A DNA stretch of 64,000 nt from Pseudomonas sp. ANT_J12. GTDB taxonomy: Bacteria > Pseudomonadota > Gammaproteobacteria > Pseudomonadales > Pseudomonadaceae. The stretch spans positions 124,001 through 188,000 of the forward strand of contig NZ_VOBN01000010.1 in NCBI RefSeq assembly GCF_008370045.1. Direction: 5' to 3'. Below the pieces are notes generated by a model, which saw nothing but the letters and a program-made list of their open reading frames with translations, did not search any database and was not told the DNA's origin. Of this stretch, positions 52,193 to 60,322 are shown in pieces (within the stretch, counting starts at the first letter, position 1; each line of letters begins with the position of its first letter). The position numbers and the translations under genes were made by a program.

Positions 52193-53218
52193 ATGTTCAA
52201 GCCTTTGGCCCTGGCCGCTGCTGTCCTCACCACTTTCAGCCTGAACGCCTTCGCGGCGAAAACCGAGTTGACGGTGTACACCGCCCTCGAAGCCGAACAA
52301 TTGAAGACCTACAAGGACGCCTTCGAAAAGGCCAATCCGGACGTTGAGATCAAGTGGGTGCGTGATTCCACCGGGATCATCACCGCCAAGTTGCTGGCCG
52401 AGAAAGAGCGCCCGCAAGCCGATGCGGTCTGGGGCCTGGCCGCGTCGAGCCTGGCGATTCTCGATCAACAAGGCATGCTGCAAAGCTACGCGCCAAAGGA
52501 CCTGGGCAAGATCGGCGGCAACTACCGCGACGCCGCCAACCCGCCCGCCTGGGTCGGCATGGACGTGTGGGCCGCGACCATTTGCTTCAACACTGTCGAA
52601 GCCGAGAAGCAGGGCCTGACCAAACCCGTGAGCTGGCAAGACCTGACCAAGCCGGAGTACAAAGGCAAGATCGTCATGCCCAACCCGGCCTCGTCCGGCA
52701 CCGGTTTCCTCGACGTCAGCGCCTGGCTGCAAACCTTCGGCGAGAAGCAGGGCTGGGCCTACATGGATGGCCTGCACCAGAACATCGGCCAGTACGTTCA
52801 CTCCGGTTCCAAGCCGTGCAAACTCGCGGCTTCCGGGGAATTCCCGATTGGTATTTCCTTTGAGTACCCGGCGGTTCAACTGAAGCGCCAAGGCGCGCCG
52901 CTGGACATCATCCTGCCGAAAGAAGGCCTGGGCTGGGAGATCGAAGCCACCGCCGTGATCAAGGGCACCGCCCACGAAGACGCGGCGAAGAAACTGGCCG
53001 ACTTCTCCGCCAGCCCGGCGGCGATGGAGCTCTATAAAGAGAACTTCGCCGTTCTCGCTCAACCGGGCATCGCCAAGCCGCAGACCGAATTGCCGGCAGA
53101 TTACGAGCAGCGTCTGATCAAGAACGACTTTGCCTGGGCCTCGAAAAATCGTGACGAGATCCTGACCGAGTGGCGTAAGCGCTATGACGGCAAGTCCGAG
53201 AAAGTGGTTGCCAAGTAA
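52193..53218 (+). CDS. 2-Aminoethylphosphonate-type ABC transporter substrate-binding protein
   Basis: This 341-residue periplasmic binder has a signal peptide (MFKPLALAAAVLTTFSLNAFA, cleavage near residue 21). The mature start is KTELTVYTALEAEQLKTYKDAF, followed by DSTGIITAKLLAEKERPQADAVWGLAASSLAIL. This pattern fits the binder of the putative aminoethylphosphonate importer (PhnS/AepX type) and is related to ferric-ion binders. Iron transport cannot be excluded from sequence alone, but the downstream phosphonate enzymes favour aminophosphonate. It starts 40 bases after the permease with AAGGAA upstream. Confidence 0.85.
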   Translation: MFKPLALAAAVLTTFSLNAFAAKTELTVYTALEAEQLKTYKDAFEKANPDVEIKWVRDSTGIITAKLLAEKERPQADAVWGLAASSLAILDQQGMLQSYAPKDLGKIGGNYRDAANPPAWVGMDVWAATICFNTVEAEKQGLTKPVSWQDLTKPEYKGKIVMPNPASSGTGFLDVSAWLQTFGEKQGWAYMDGLHQNIGQYVHSGSKPCKLAASGEFPIGISFEYPAVQLKRQGAPLDIILPKEGLGWEIEATAVIKGTAHEDAAKKLADFSASPAAMELYKENFAVLAQPGIAKPQTELPADYEQRLIKNDFAWASKNRDEILTEWRKRYDGKSEKVVAK

Positions 53219-53234
53219 CCGACACCGCTCGACC

Positions 53235-53338
53235 GATCGTTCCCACGCTCTGCGTGGGAATGCAGCCAAGGACGCTCCGCGTCCTCTGTGACGCAGAGCG
53301 TCACGGGATTCATTCCCACGCGGAGCGTGGGAACGATC
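53235..53338. repeat. REPIN-like inverted repeat, family A
   Basis: Inverted GATCGTTCCCACGCTC units lie inside the phosphonate gene cluster, between the binding-protein gene and the FAD enzyme gene. The repeat may lower expression of the two enzymes relative to the importer. Confidence 0.8.
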
Positions 53339-53352
53339 ATTGGGGGAACTCC

Positions 53353-54486
53353 ATGACACACCACAACGACATGCTCATCGTCGGCGCCGGCATCCTCGGC
53401 CTGTCCCATGCCTACGCCGCCGCCAAGCGCGGTCTGAAAGTCAGCGTTTTCGAACGCAGCGAAACACCTTTGGGCGCCTCGGTCCGCAACTTCGGCCAGG
53501 CCCTGGTCACTGGCCAGCCACCGGGCCTGATGCTGGAACTGGCCAAAGCCAGCCGCGACATCTGGGGCCATTGGGCCAACGTCGCCGGCCTGCCACTCAA
53601 GCGCAACGGCTCGTACCTGTTCGCCCGCACCGAAGCCGAAGAACACCTGCTGCAAGCCTTTTGCAACGGTCGCGCCGTGGAACACAACTACAACGTCGAA
53701 CTGCTGCGCGGTGCTGCCCTGCGGGATTTGTACGGCGGCCAGTTCAGCCATCACCGCGCCGCGCTGCACGGCATCGACGATCAGCAACTGTATTCCCGCG
53801 AAGCGATTCCGGCGCTGATCGATTACCTGCGCCGCGAACTCGGCGTCGAGTTTCACTTCTCCACCCTGGTGCGCGACATTGAGCCCGGTCGCTTGCACAG
53901 CACCGCCGGCAGCTTCAGCGCCGGGCAGATCATCGTTTGTTCGGGGCACGACTATCAGACCTTGCTGGCCGAACCGATCGCCGCGCTCAACCCGCACATC
54001 TGCCGCCTGCAAATGCTCCGCGCCCGGCCGCAGATCGATCTGAATCTGCAACACGCACTGCTCACCGGATTGAGCTGCGTGCATTACGGCGCATTCGCCG
54101 ACCTGCCGGAAGCCGCCGCCGTAGAGGCGCAAATCCTGCGCGATGCCCCGCACCTGCACGACAACGGAATCCACCTGCTGATCAGCCCGACGCCTTACGG
54201 CGAATTGATCATCGGCGATTCCCATCACTACGGCAGCGATCCCTCACCGTTCAACGCCGAGCAGGTGGACGACTGGATGATCGAACTGGCCGAACAGACG
54301 TTGGGCTGCAAGATTCAGGTCATCGAGCGCTGGCAGGGGGTCTATGGTTCCAAGGGGCCGGGCCCGTTCTCGTTCCTGCGCCCGCAACCCGGCGTCAGCG
54401 TGGCGCTGATGCACACTGGCGTCGGCATGAGTGTCGGGCCGGCGATGGCCGAGCGTAACGTCGGCCTTCTATTGGGAGAGGATTGA
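53353..54486 (+). CDS. FAD-dependent oxidoreductase of phosphonate clusters (DAO family, TIGR03364 type)
   Basis: This 377-residue flavoprotein has an N-terminal FAD-binding motif GAGILG (residues 11-16) and the DAO/glycine-oxidase-like fold. Blocks include ASVRNFGQALVTGQPPG, IIVCSGHD and MHTGVGMSVGPAMAERN. Members of this family recur in phosphonate utilisation operons, and relatives are reported to oxidise aminophosphonates or their N-methyl forms. Here it overlaps the HD oxygenase gene by one base. ATG 53353 with GGGGGAACT upstream is used; the earlier open frame is repeat DNA. Confidence 0.85.
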   Translation: MTHHNDMLIVGAGILGLSHAYAAAKRGLKVSVFERSETPLGASVRNFGQALVTGQPPGLMLELAKASRDIWGHWANVAGLPLKRNGSYLFARTEAEEHLLQAFCNGRAVEHNYNVELLRGAALRDLYGGQFSHHRAALHGIDDQQLYSREAIPALIDYLRRELGVEFHFSTLVRDIEPGRLHSTAGSFSAGQIIVCSGHDYQTLLAEPIAALNPHICRLQMLRARPQIDLNLQHALLTGLSCVHYGAFADLPEAAAVEAQILRDAPHLHDNGIHLLISPTPYGELIIGDSHHYGSDPSPFNAEQVDDWMIELAEQTLGCKIQVIERWQGVYGSKGPGPFSFLRPQPGVSVALMHTGVGMSVGPAMAERNVGLLLGED

Positions 54487-55043
54487 TGGCGCGGCATGAA
54501 CAAGTGATTGCCGAGGTGTTCGCCCTGTACGAACGCTTCGGCGACAGCGACTACATCGGCGAACCGGTGTCGCAGATCGAGCACATGTCCCAGGCCGCCG
54601 AATTGGCCATGGCCGAAGGCTTCGACGATGAAGTGGTGTTGGCGGCGTTCTTTCACGATATCGGGCATATCTGCACCGAGAGTGCCGAGAACATGGGCGG
54701 TTTCGGCGTGGTCAGCCATGAACGCCTCGGTGCTGACTATCTGTGCCGCGCCGGTTTCAGCGAACGCATGGCGCGGCTGGTGGAATACCACGTGCAGGCC
54801 AAGCGGTATCTGACGCTGAAAGAGCCGGGGTACTACGAACGCTTGAGCGAGGCCAGTCGCCGGACCCTGGAATATCAGGGCGGGGTGATGACGTCGGCCG
54901 AGGCTGAGGCGTTCGAGCAGGACCCTTTGTGTGCGGTGAGTTTGCGCATGCGCCAGTGGGATGAGCAGGCCAAGGAGATGTGGGTACCGGTGCTGGACCT
55001 TGGTCTTTTGAAGGCAAAGGCGTTGCGCCTGTTGGCGGCGTAG
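54486..55043 (+). CDS. Phosphonate-degradation HD-domain oxygenase (PhnZ-like)
   Basis: This 185-residue protein matches PhnZ, a mixed-valence di-iron oxygenase that cleaves (R)-1-hydroxy-2-aminoethylphosphonate to glycine and phosphate. All metal ligands are in place: H33, H57-D58 (FFHDIGH), H78, H102 and D159. The substrate-lid pair Y23/E26 (DYIGEPVSQIEH) has the same spacing as in PhnZ. ATG 54486 overlaps the preceding stop (TGATG). A neighbouring hydroxylase of the PhnY* type, normally needed to supply the substrate, is absent here. Confidence 0.85.
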   Translation: MARHEQVIAEVFALYERFGDSDYIGEPVSQIEHMSQAAELAMAEGFDDEVVLAAFFHDIGHICTESAENMGGFGVVSHERLGADYLCRAGFSERMARLVEYHVQAKRYLTLKEPGYYERLSEASRRTLEYQGGVMTSAEAEAFEQDPLCAVSLRMRQWDEQAKEMWVPVLDLGLLKAKALRLLAA

Positions 55044-55066
55044 GGCCATAAGAGCGAGGTGCGGTC

Positions 55067-55139
55067 ATCGCGGGCAAGCCTTGCTCCTACAAGGGATCAG
55101 CGCCAGCCTCCTGTAGGAGCAAGGCGTGCCCGCGATGGC
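55067..55139. repeat. REPIN-like inverted repeat, family B variant
   Basis: The pair has its CTCCTACA ends inwards (CGGGCAAGCCTTGCTCCTAC then CCTGTAGGAGCAAGGCGTGC), just after the phosphonate cluster. Confidence 0.75.
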
Positions 55140-55144
55140 GTATA

Positions 55145-55245
55145 GATCGTTCCCACGCTCCGCGTGGGAATGCCTCAAGGGACGCTCCGCGTTCCAGTGA
55201 CGCAGAGCGTCACGGGCTGCATTCCCACGGAGCGTGGGAACAATC
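55145..55245. repeat. REPIN-like inverted repeat, family A
   Basis: Inverted GATCGTTCCCACGCTC units reach into the stop codon of the GTPase gene at 55244-55246. Confidence 0.8.
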
Positions 55246-56614
55246 ACTCAACCACTTTCGCAGCCAACCCCTCAACCTGCTCCTGCCGCTCCGCCTGGCT
55301 CAACTTCGCCTGGGGATTGAGCGACGACCACTGCGGATGCGCCCGCGCCTTGTTCAGCGCCTCGGGCAGTTTGCCTTCGCGCCAGGTCTTGTCCTGGGGC
55401 GTGGCCACCTGGATGCTGTCCATCGCCGCATGCCCGCGCTGGTTCAAGGCTTGTACCAGTTGCCGCTGACGCAGGGCCAATAGCCGCAACACGCTGTCAT
55501 CGACGGTCAATTCGCGCTGGCCCTTGATCTTGCCCAGCAAGCGCCCGCCGTAACTGCGGGCGGTTTGCAGGGCACCGCCAGCAATCGCCCCGGCCAATGC
55601 CGCCACGCCGAGGGTCAGGCCGCCGACCAGCAGATCCACGCCAGCCCCCGCCGCTGCGCCCGCCGCAATGCCACCGCCAACCCGCACGCCCAATTGCTTG
55701 AGGGTTTCGGGGTTGAACAAGTCATCGCCCCAACGGCCGTCAAGCAGCGGCAAGTCACTGGCCGCCGCGTCTTGCGGGCGGAAGGCGTAGAGCTTGAGCA
55801 AGGCTTCGACGCAACGCTGTTCTCGCTGGCGCACGGCTTTGCGCAGTTCGCTGATCGCTTGTTGTTCCTGTTCCGCCTCGCTGACCACGCTGCGTCGGCA
55901 CGCAGCGCAATCGATCAATAAATCGGCAATCAGCCGCGCCGCGCTGTGCTGACGGGCGATGCGCTGGGCCTGTTGATCGGCGATCAGGCGATCCAGTTGC
56001 GGGCGGGCGTTTTCCAGCAACAGCGCGAGGCTTTCATAGAGCCGGCGTTCGCCATCCTCCGGCGGGGCGACGCTGTCGAAGCGCACCAACGCATGCAGCC
56101 CGAGACGCGCCAGAGCTTCACGCCAATCCGGCTCGCGATGCTGGGCGCTGCTGACGAAATTCAGCACCGGCAGCAGCGGTTTACCGCAACTGGCCAACAC
56201 TTCCAGTTCATCGCGGTACTTGGCCAGCACCGGTTCCCGGGCGTCGATCACATAGAGGCCGGCGTCCGAGGCCAGGAGTTGGCGCAGCACTTTGGCTTCC
56301 TGTTCGAAACGCTGCCGGGCTTCGCTGCCTTCAAGGAATCGCGTCAGTCGCGCCGGGCCGTCGAGGCGTTCGCCCGGGCGCTCCAGGCGTTCGAGGTAGT
56401 CGAGCAGGGCGATGGCGTCTTCCAACCCGGGCGTGTCGTAGAGGTCGAGCAACGGTTCGCCGTCCACCGACAGCCGGGCACCTTCGACATGCCGAGTGGT
56501 GCTGGGCCGATGGGACACTTCGCCGAAACCGACATCTCGGGTCAGGGTGCGCAGCAATGAGGTTTTGCCGACGTTGGTGTGGCCGACCACCGCGAGTTTC
56601 AAAGGCTTAGTCAT
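55244..56614 (-). CDS. TrmE/Era-type GTPase with DUF3482 domain
   Basis: This 456-residue protein has an N-terminal G domain: P-loop GHTNVGKTS (11-19), switch threonines near STTRHVEG (38-45) and DTPG (60-63). The expected NKxD base-recognition motif is replaced by NFVS (152-155), which may loosen guanine specificity. After a helical part, residues about 309-351 form a glycine/alanine-rich hydrophobic stretch that could insert in a membrane. The function is not known. Its start overlaps the end of the DUF2868 gene by 8 bases, so the two proteins very likely work together. Confidence 0.85.
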   Translation of the reverse strand: MTKPLKLAVVGHTNVGKTSLLRTLTRDVGFGEVSHRPSTTRHVEGARLSVDGEPLLDLYDTPGLEDAIALLDYLERLERPGERLDGPARLTRFLEGSEARQRFEQEAKVLRQLLASDAGLYVIDAREPVLAKYRDELEVLASCGKPLLPVLNFVSSAQHREPDWREALARLGLHALVRFDSVAPPEDGERRLYESLALLLENARPQLDRLIADQQAQRIARQHSAARLIADLLIDCAACRRSVVSEAEQEQQAISELRKAVRQREQRCVEALLKLYAFRPQDAAASDLPLLDGRWGDDLFNPETLKQLGVRVGGGIAAGAAAGAGVDLLVGGLTLGVAALAGAIAGGALQTARSYGGRLLGKIKGQRELTVDDSVLRLLALRQRQLVQALNQRGHAAMDSIQVATPQDKTWREGKLPEALNKARAHPQWSSLNPQAKLSQAERQEQVEGLAAKVVE

Positions 56615-57977
56615 GACCGCTCTCCAGCCAATTCAACGGCGCGCAATCGGCGAAGGGCAGTTCAAGTTGTTGCAGCGCTGTGTGCCAGTCGCCGAGGCGC
56701 TCGGCATCCAGCGCTTCGCCGGGCGGCGCTTGCAGCAGCCAGACCCGGGTGGCGCTGGCGTTGCGTGCCAGCTCGGCGATCAAGGCCAGGCTGCCGCGAT
56801 CCGGCGAACGCCGTGGATCGCAGGCAATCGCGAGGCGTGCCGGGGGAAAACGGCTCAATTGTTCGAGGAGTTTGTTTCGGGATTCACGGCTGTCGAGGAT
56901 GCCCGCATCGCTGACGGATTTGGGCAGGGCCGGCGGCCACGGGCGTTGATCGTCGAGTTCGATGGCCACCAACAGTGCGCCTTCGGTTTGCAGGTCACTG
57001 ACGCCGCTTTCGACGCGATGAAGCTGATCCGGCGCGGCATCGCTGATCCCGAGGCGTTCGCTGGTGGGCATCAGGCGTTCGCGCAGTTGTGCGTAGCCGG
57101 GCAGGTTCAGGTCCAGACGCAGGGTCGCGCGCCCGCGCTTCCAGCGCCAGCGGCAGAACAGCATCAAAAACAGACGCGGCAATACGCCGTAAATCAGCAC
57201 GGCACCGACCAGCCAAATGGCCCAGCTCTGACGTACCAGCTCCCGGTTGTAATCGGTGTCCAGGGTGACACGAATCATGTCGACTCGGGGTGCGCTCCAG
57301 CCCAGCGCATGGGGCACGGCCGCCAAGGCGTCAGTGAGGGCCGCAAAAAAGTCGGCGCCAAACAGCGTGCTTTCCCAGATGAAGTCATAGCGCCGGGTGG
57401 CCATCATGAGCACCAGTAACGTCAGGGCGCTGAGCATGATCAGCAACCAGAGACCGTTGACGAGCGTTCCGATGGCCCAGCGATTGAGTTTATGGCGTTG
57501 CAGCAACAGCAGCAGGGCGGGTGGCAGCTGTGCGGCTTTGGTATCGCGCGCGAATTTTTCGCTGAGCCACAACCACAGACGACCAAGGGCGGCGCCATGC
57601 TCACCGGCAAACACCAGGCCCATCGCCCAACTCAGCATCAGAATCAGGTTCAGGCCCAACAGCGTACCCAACGCCCAGAACACATTGACCGGCTGTGTGC
57701 CATTGCCCAATGCCGAGAACGCCAGGCCGGCGCCGCTGATGGCCGCCAGCACGATCATCAACAACAACGCCAGGCGCGCCCCTTGCAGCCAATGTTTGAG
57801 CGCGCTGGTCAGTCCATCGCGCTCGGCCAGCCACAGGGCGCGGCGTTGAATCCGTGTCGGCAGATCGCCGCCGGCACTGCGGGCCAGTCGGTTGGCTTCC
57901 AGGTCGTCCAGAGGGCCGGCGTGTTCTTCGCGCAGGCGGATGGTTTCTGTCAGCCAGAGGTTATTCAGTTCAGTCAC
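56607..57977 (-). CDS. DUF2868 integral membrane protein
   Basis: This 456-residue protein has at least four membrane segments (about 69-92, 99-122, 172-198 and 252-275) and a large cytoplasmic C-terminal part. It precedes the DUF3482 GTPase in the same transcript and overlaps it. No enzymatic motif is visible. The pairing of a membrane protein with a GTPase bearing a hydrophobic hairpin suggests a membrane-linked GTP switch, but no role is established. Confidence 0.8.
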   Translation of the reverse strand: MTELNNLWLTETIRLREEHAGPLDDLEANRLARSAGGDLPTRIQRRALWLAERDGLTSALKHWLQGARLALLLMIVLAAISGAGLAFSALGNGTQPVNVFWALGTLLGLNLILMLSWAMGLVFAGEHGAALGRLWLWLSEKFARDTKAAQLPPALLLLLQRHKLNRWAIGTLVNGLWLLIMLSALTLLVLMMATRRYDFIWESTLFGADFFAALTDALAAVPHALGWSAPRVDMIRVTLDTDYNRELVRQSWAIWLVGAVLIYGVLPRLFLMLFCRWRWKRGRATLRLDLNLPGYAQLRERLMPTSERLGISDAAPDQLHRVESGVSDLQTEGALLVAIELDDQRPWPPALPKSVSDAGILDSRESRNKLLEQLSRFPPARLAIACDPRRSPDRGSLALIAELARNASATRVWLLQAPPGEALDAERLGDWHTALQQLELPFADCAPLNWLESGHD

Positions 57978-58062
57978 GCGGCATCCCGTCGCTTAGATGA
58001 ACGGTGAGCATAACCGCTGTGGCGCTTATCGGGAAAAGGGAGGCTCTGGTATCCTCGCCGGC

Positions 58063-58575
58063 ATGACTAAATCACTCCCCCTCAGCCTGATCGCAGCCCT
58101 CGGTGAAAACCGCGTGATCGGCGTCGACAACAGCATGCCCTGGTACTTGCCGGGGGACTTCAAATACTTCAAGGCCACCACCCTGGGCAAGCCGATCATC
58201 ATGGGTCGCAAGACTTGGGATTCCCTCGGTCGTCCGCTGCCGGGTCGGTTGAACATCGTGGTCAGCCGTCAGGTGGATCTGGTGCTGGAAGGCGCGGAGG
58301 TTTATCCGTCGCTGGAAACTGCCGTCGTTCGCGCTGAAGAATGGGCGAAAGCGCAGGGCGTCGATGAGCTGATGCTGATTGGCGGGGCGCAGTTGTATGC
58401 GCAAGGGTTGGCGCAGGCTGATCGGCTGTATCTGACGCGCGTGGCGTTGAGCCCGGAAGGAGATGCGTGGTTTCCAGAGTTTGATTTGAACGAATGGAAA
58501 TTGGTGTCGAACATTGAGAATCCGGCGGTGGAAGATAAGCCGGCATACAACTTCGAGGTTTGGGAGCGCGCATAG
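58063..58575 (+). CDS. folA: Dihydrofolate reductase FolA
   Basis: This 170-residue enzyme reduces dihydrofolate with NADPH and is the target of trimethoprim. Blocks LSLIAALGENRVIGVDNSMPWYLPGDFKYFK (with W and D of the active site) and IIMGRKTWDSLGRPLPGR, and the NADPH-binding IGGAQLYAQ, are clear. The start at 58063 is the family start; the frame before it lacks a signal. It works downstream of thyA in the folate cycle. Confidence 0.96.
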   Translation: MTKSLPLSLIAALGENRVIGVDNSMPWYLPGDFKYFKATTLGKPIIMGRKTWDSLGRPLPGRLNIVVSRQVDLVLEGAEVYPSLETAVVRAEEWAKAQGVDELMLIGGAQLYAQGLAQADRLYLTRVALSPEGDAWFPEFDLNEWKLVSNIENPAVEDKPAYNFEVWERA

Positions 58576-58606
58576 ATCGTTCCCACGCGGGAGCGTGGGA
58601 ACGATC
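58575..58606. repeat. Perfect REP palindrome, family A (minimal form)
   Basis: Two 14-base arms (GATCGTTCCCACGC and its exact reverse complement) with a 4-base loop begin on the last base of the folA stop codon. It has no T run. Confidence 0.85.
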
Positions 58607-58640
58607 GGTGCTGCAAGTACAAGCGGATGGGCTTTTTCTT

Positions 58641-58683
58641 GCAGCTTGCAGCTTGCAGCTTGCAGCTTGCAGCTTATAGCTCA
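58641..58683. repeat. Tandem 7-base repeat GCAGCTT (family D)
   Basis: Five exact head-to-tail copies of GCAGCTT (58641-58675) are followed by a degenerate end, in the convergent gap between folA and the symporter gene. Confidence 0.9.
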
Positions 58684-58684
58684 G

Positions 58685-60073
58685 CTAGCTCGCTAGCTGC
58701 GCATGCTCATCCGCATCCAGCAGCGCTTTATCGGTCTGCTGCATCATCTGGCTGGTAATCGCCCCGGCCGTAATCGACCCGCTGACGTTCAGCGCCGTAC
58801 GGCCCATGTCGATCAGCGGCTCAACCGAAATCAGCAACGCCACCAGTGACACCGGCAAACCCATGGCCGGCAGCACGATCAGCGCAGCAAACGTCGCGCC
58901 GCCACCCACGCCCGCCACACCGGCCGAACTCAGGGTCACAATCGCCACCAATGTCGCGATCCACAATGGGTCCAACGGGTTGATGCCCACGGTCGGCGCA
59001 ACCATCACCGCCAACATCGCCGGGTACAGACCGGCACAGCCGTTCTGGCCGATGGTCGCGCCGAACGAAGCGGCGAAACTGGCGATGGATTGCGGGATAC
59101 CCAAACGACGGGTCTGCGCTTCGATGCTCAGCGGAATGCTCGCGGCGCTGGAGCGGCTGGTGAAGGCAAAGGTCAGCACCGGCCAAATCTTGCGGAAGAA
59201 GCGCAGCGGGTTGATCCCGGCCGCCGACACCAGCAGACCGTGGACCACGAACATCAGGCCCAGGCCGATATAGGACACCACCACAAAACTGCCGAGCTTG
59301 ATGATGTCTTGCAGGTTGGAACCGGCGACCACTTTGGTCATCAGCGCCAGCACGCCGTACGGGGTCAGTTTCATCACCAGGCGCACCAGGCGCATCACCC
59401 AGGCTTGCAGGGTGTCGATGGCGTTGATCACTTTCTGACCTTTTTCGACGTCATCCTTCAGCAGTTGCAGCGCGGCAACTCCGAGGAACGCAGCGAAGAT
59501 CACCACGCTGATGATCGAGGTCGGCTTGGCCCGGGCCAGGTCGGCGAACGGGTTCTGCGGGATGAACGACAGCAGCAACTGCGGCACATTCAGGTCCGCC
59601 ACCTTGCCCGCGTAATCGGTCTGGATCGTTTGCAGGCGCGCCATTTCCTGGGTGCCGGCGACCAGGCCTTCGGCGGTCAGGCCGAACAGGTTGGTCAGGC
59701 CGATGCCGATCAGCGCCGCGATGGCGGTGGTGAACAGCAGCGTGCCGATGGTCAGGAAGCTGATCTTGCCCAACGACGAAGCGTTGTGCAGACGGGCCAC
59801 GGCACTGAGGATCGAGGCGAACACCAGCGGGATCACGATCATTTGCAGCAACTGCACGTAACCGTTGCCGACCAGATCGAACCAGCCGATCGAGGCTTTC
59901 AGCACCGGGTTGCCGGCGCCGTAAATAGCATGCAACGCCACGCCAAACGCCACGCCCAAGGCCAGTGCGAGCAGGACTTTCTTGGCTAAGCTCCAGGAGG
60001 TGTGACGGGTTTGCGCCAGGCCCAAGAGCAGGGCGAGGAACACCAGCAGATTGAGAATCAGCGGCAGATTCAT
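58685..60073 (-). CDS. Dicarboxylate/amino acid:cation symporter family, L-cystine transporter type (TcyP/YdjN-like)
   Basis: This 462-residue inner-membrane carrier has about eight to ten hydrophobic segments and DAACS-family motifs. These include the serine-rich hairpin TFAFTSRSSAASIPLSIEAQ, GATIGQNGCAGLYPAMLAVMVAP, and GVGGGATFAALIVLPAMGLP. It resembles the sodium or proton-linked cystine carriers TcyP/YdjN more than C4-dicarboxylate carriers. The substrate is inferred. The start at 60073 gives a normal N-terminus (MNLPLILNLLVFLALLLGLAQ). Confidence 0.85.
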   Translation of the reverse strand: MNLPLILNLLVFLALLLGLAQTRHTSWSLAKKVLLALALGVAFGVALHAIYGAGNPVLKASIGWFDLVGNGYVQLLQMIVIPLVFASILSAVARLHNASSLGKISFLTIGTLLFTTAIAALIGIGLTNLFGLTAEGLVAGTQEMARLQTIQTDYAGKVADLNVPQLLLSFIPQNPFADLARAKPTSIISVVIFAAFLGVAALQLLKDDVEKGQKVINAIDTLQAWVMRLVRLVMKLTPYGVLALMTKVVAGSNLQDIIKLGSFVVVSYIGLGLMFVVHGLLVSAAGINPLRFFRKIWPVLTFAFTSRSSAASIPLSIEAQTRRLGIPQSIASFAASFGATIGQNGCAGLYPAMLAVMVAPTVGINPLDPLWIATLVAIVTLSSAGVAGVGGGATFAALIVLPAMGLPVSLVALLISVEPLIDMGRTALNVSGSITAGAITSQMMQQTDKALLDADEHAQLAS

Positions 60074-60322
60074 AGAGACTCCATAGACTTGTGCCAGCCA
60101 CCTTCGTGTGTGACTGCGAACCGGCAAGCCTAACAGCTTGATATCTAATGAATTAATACCAAAAACCGAGGTGGACTGTCGTTTTTGGAATAAGCCGGTG
60201 TCGCTGTCAGGGATGCAACTGGCGCGAAGGGGACGCAAGCGGTCGCGGGCAGGCGGGAACTGTCACACTTTTTTGTTAGCGTCGATGTCTTTGAATCTGG
60301 GTCTCTACAAGGAAGCATGCCG
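60074..60322. promoter_or_regulatory. Divergent region between the symporter gene and pchP
   Basis: This 249-base gap carries both promoters. The part near 60120-60200 is richer in A and T (TCTAATGAATTAATACC). No operator could be assigned, and no gene is seen. Confidence 0.4.

Noticed and set aside
49353..53218. Importer read as a ferric-iron (FbpABC-type) system
   Set aside because: Sequence classes overlap, but the order, the fused permease and the phosphonate enzymes directly downstream favour aminophosphonate. Iron remains possible and is stated in the entry.
51362..53359. Minus-strand frame of about 665 codons
   Set aside because: It spans the permease and binding-protein genes in antisense and begins in a family A repeat.
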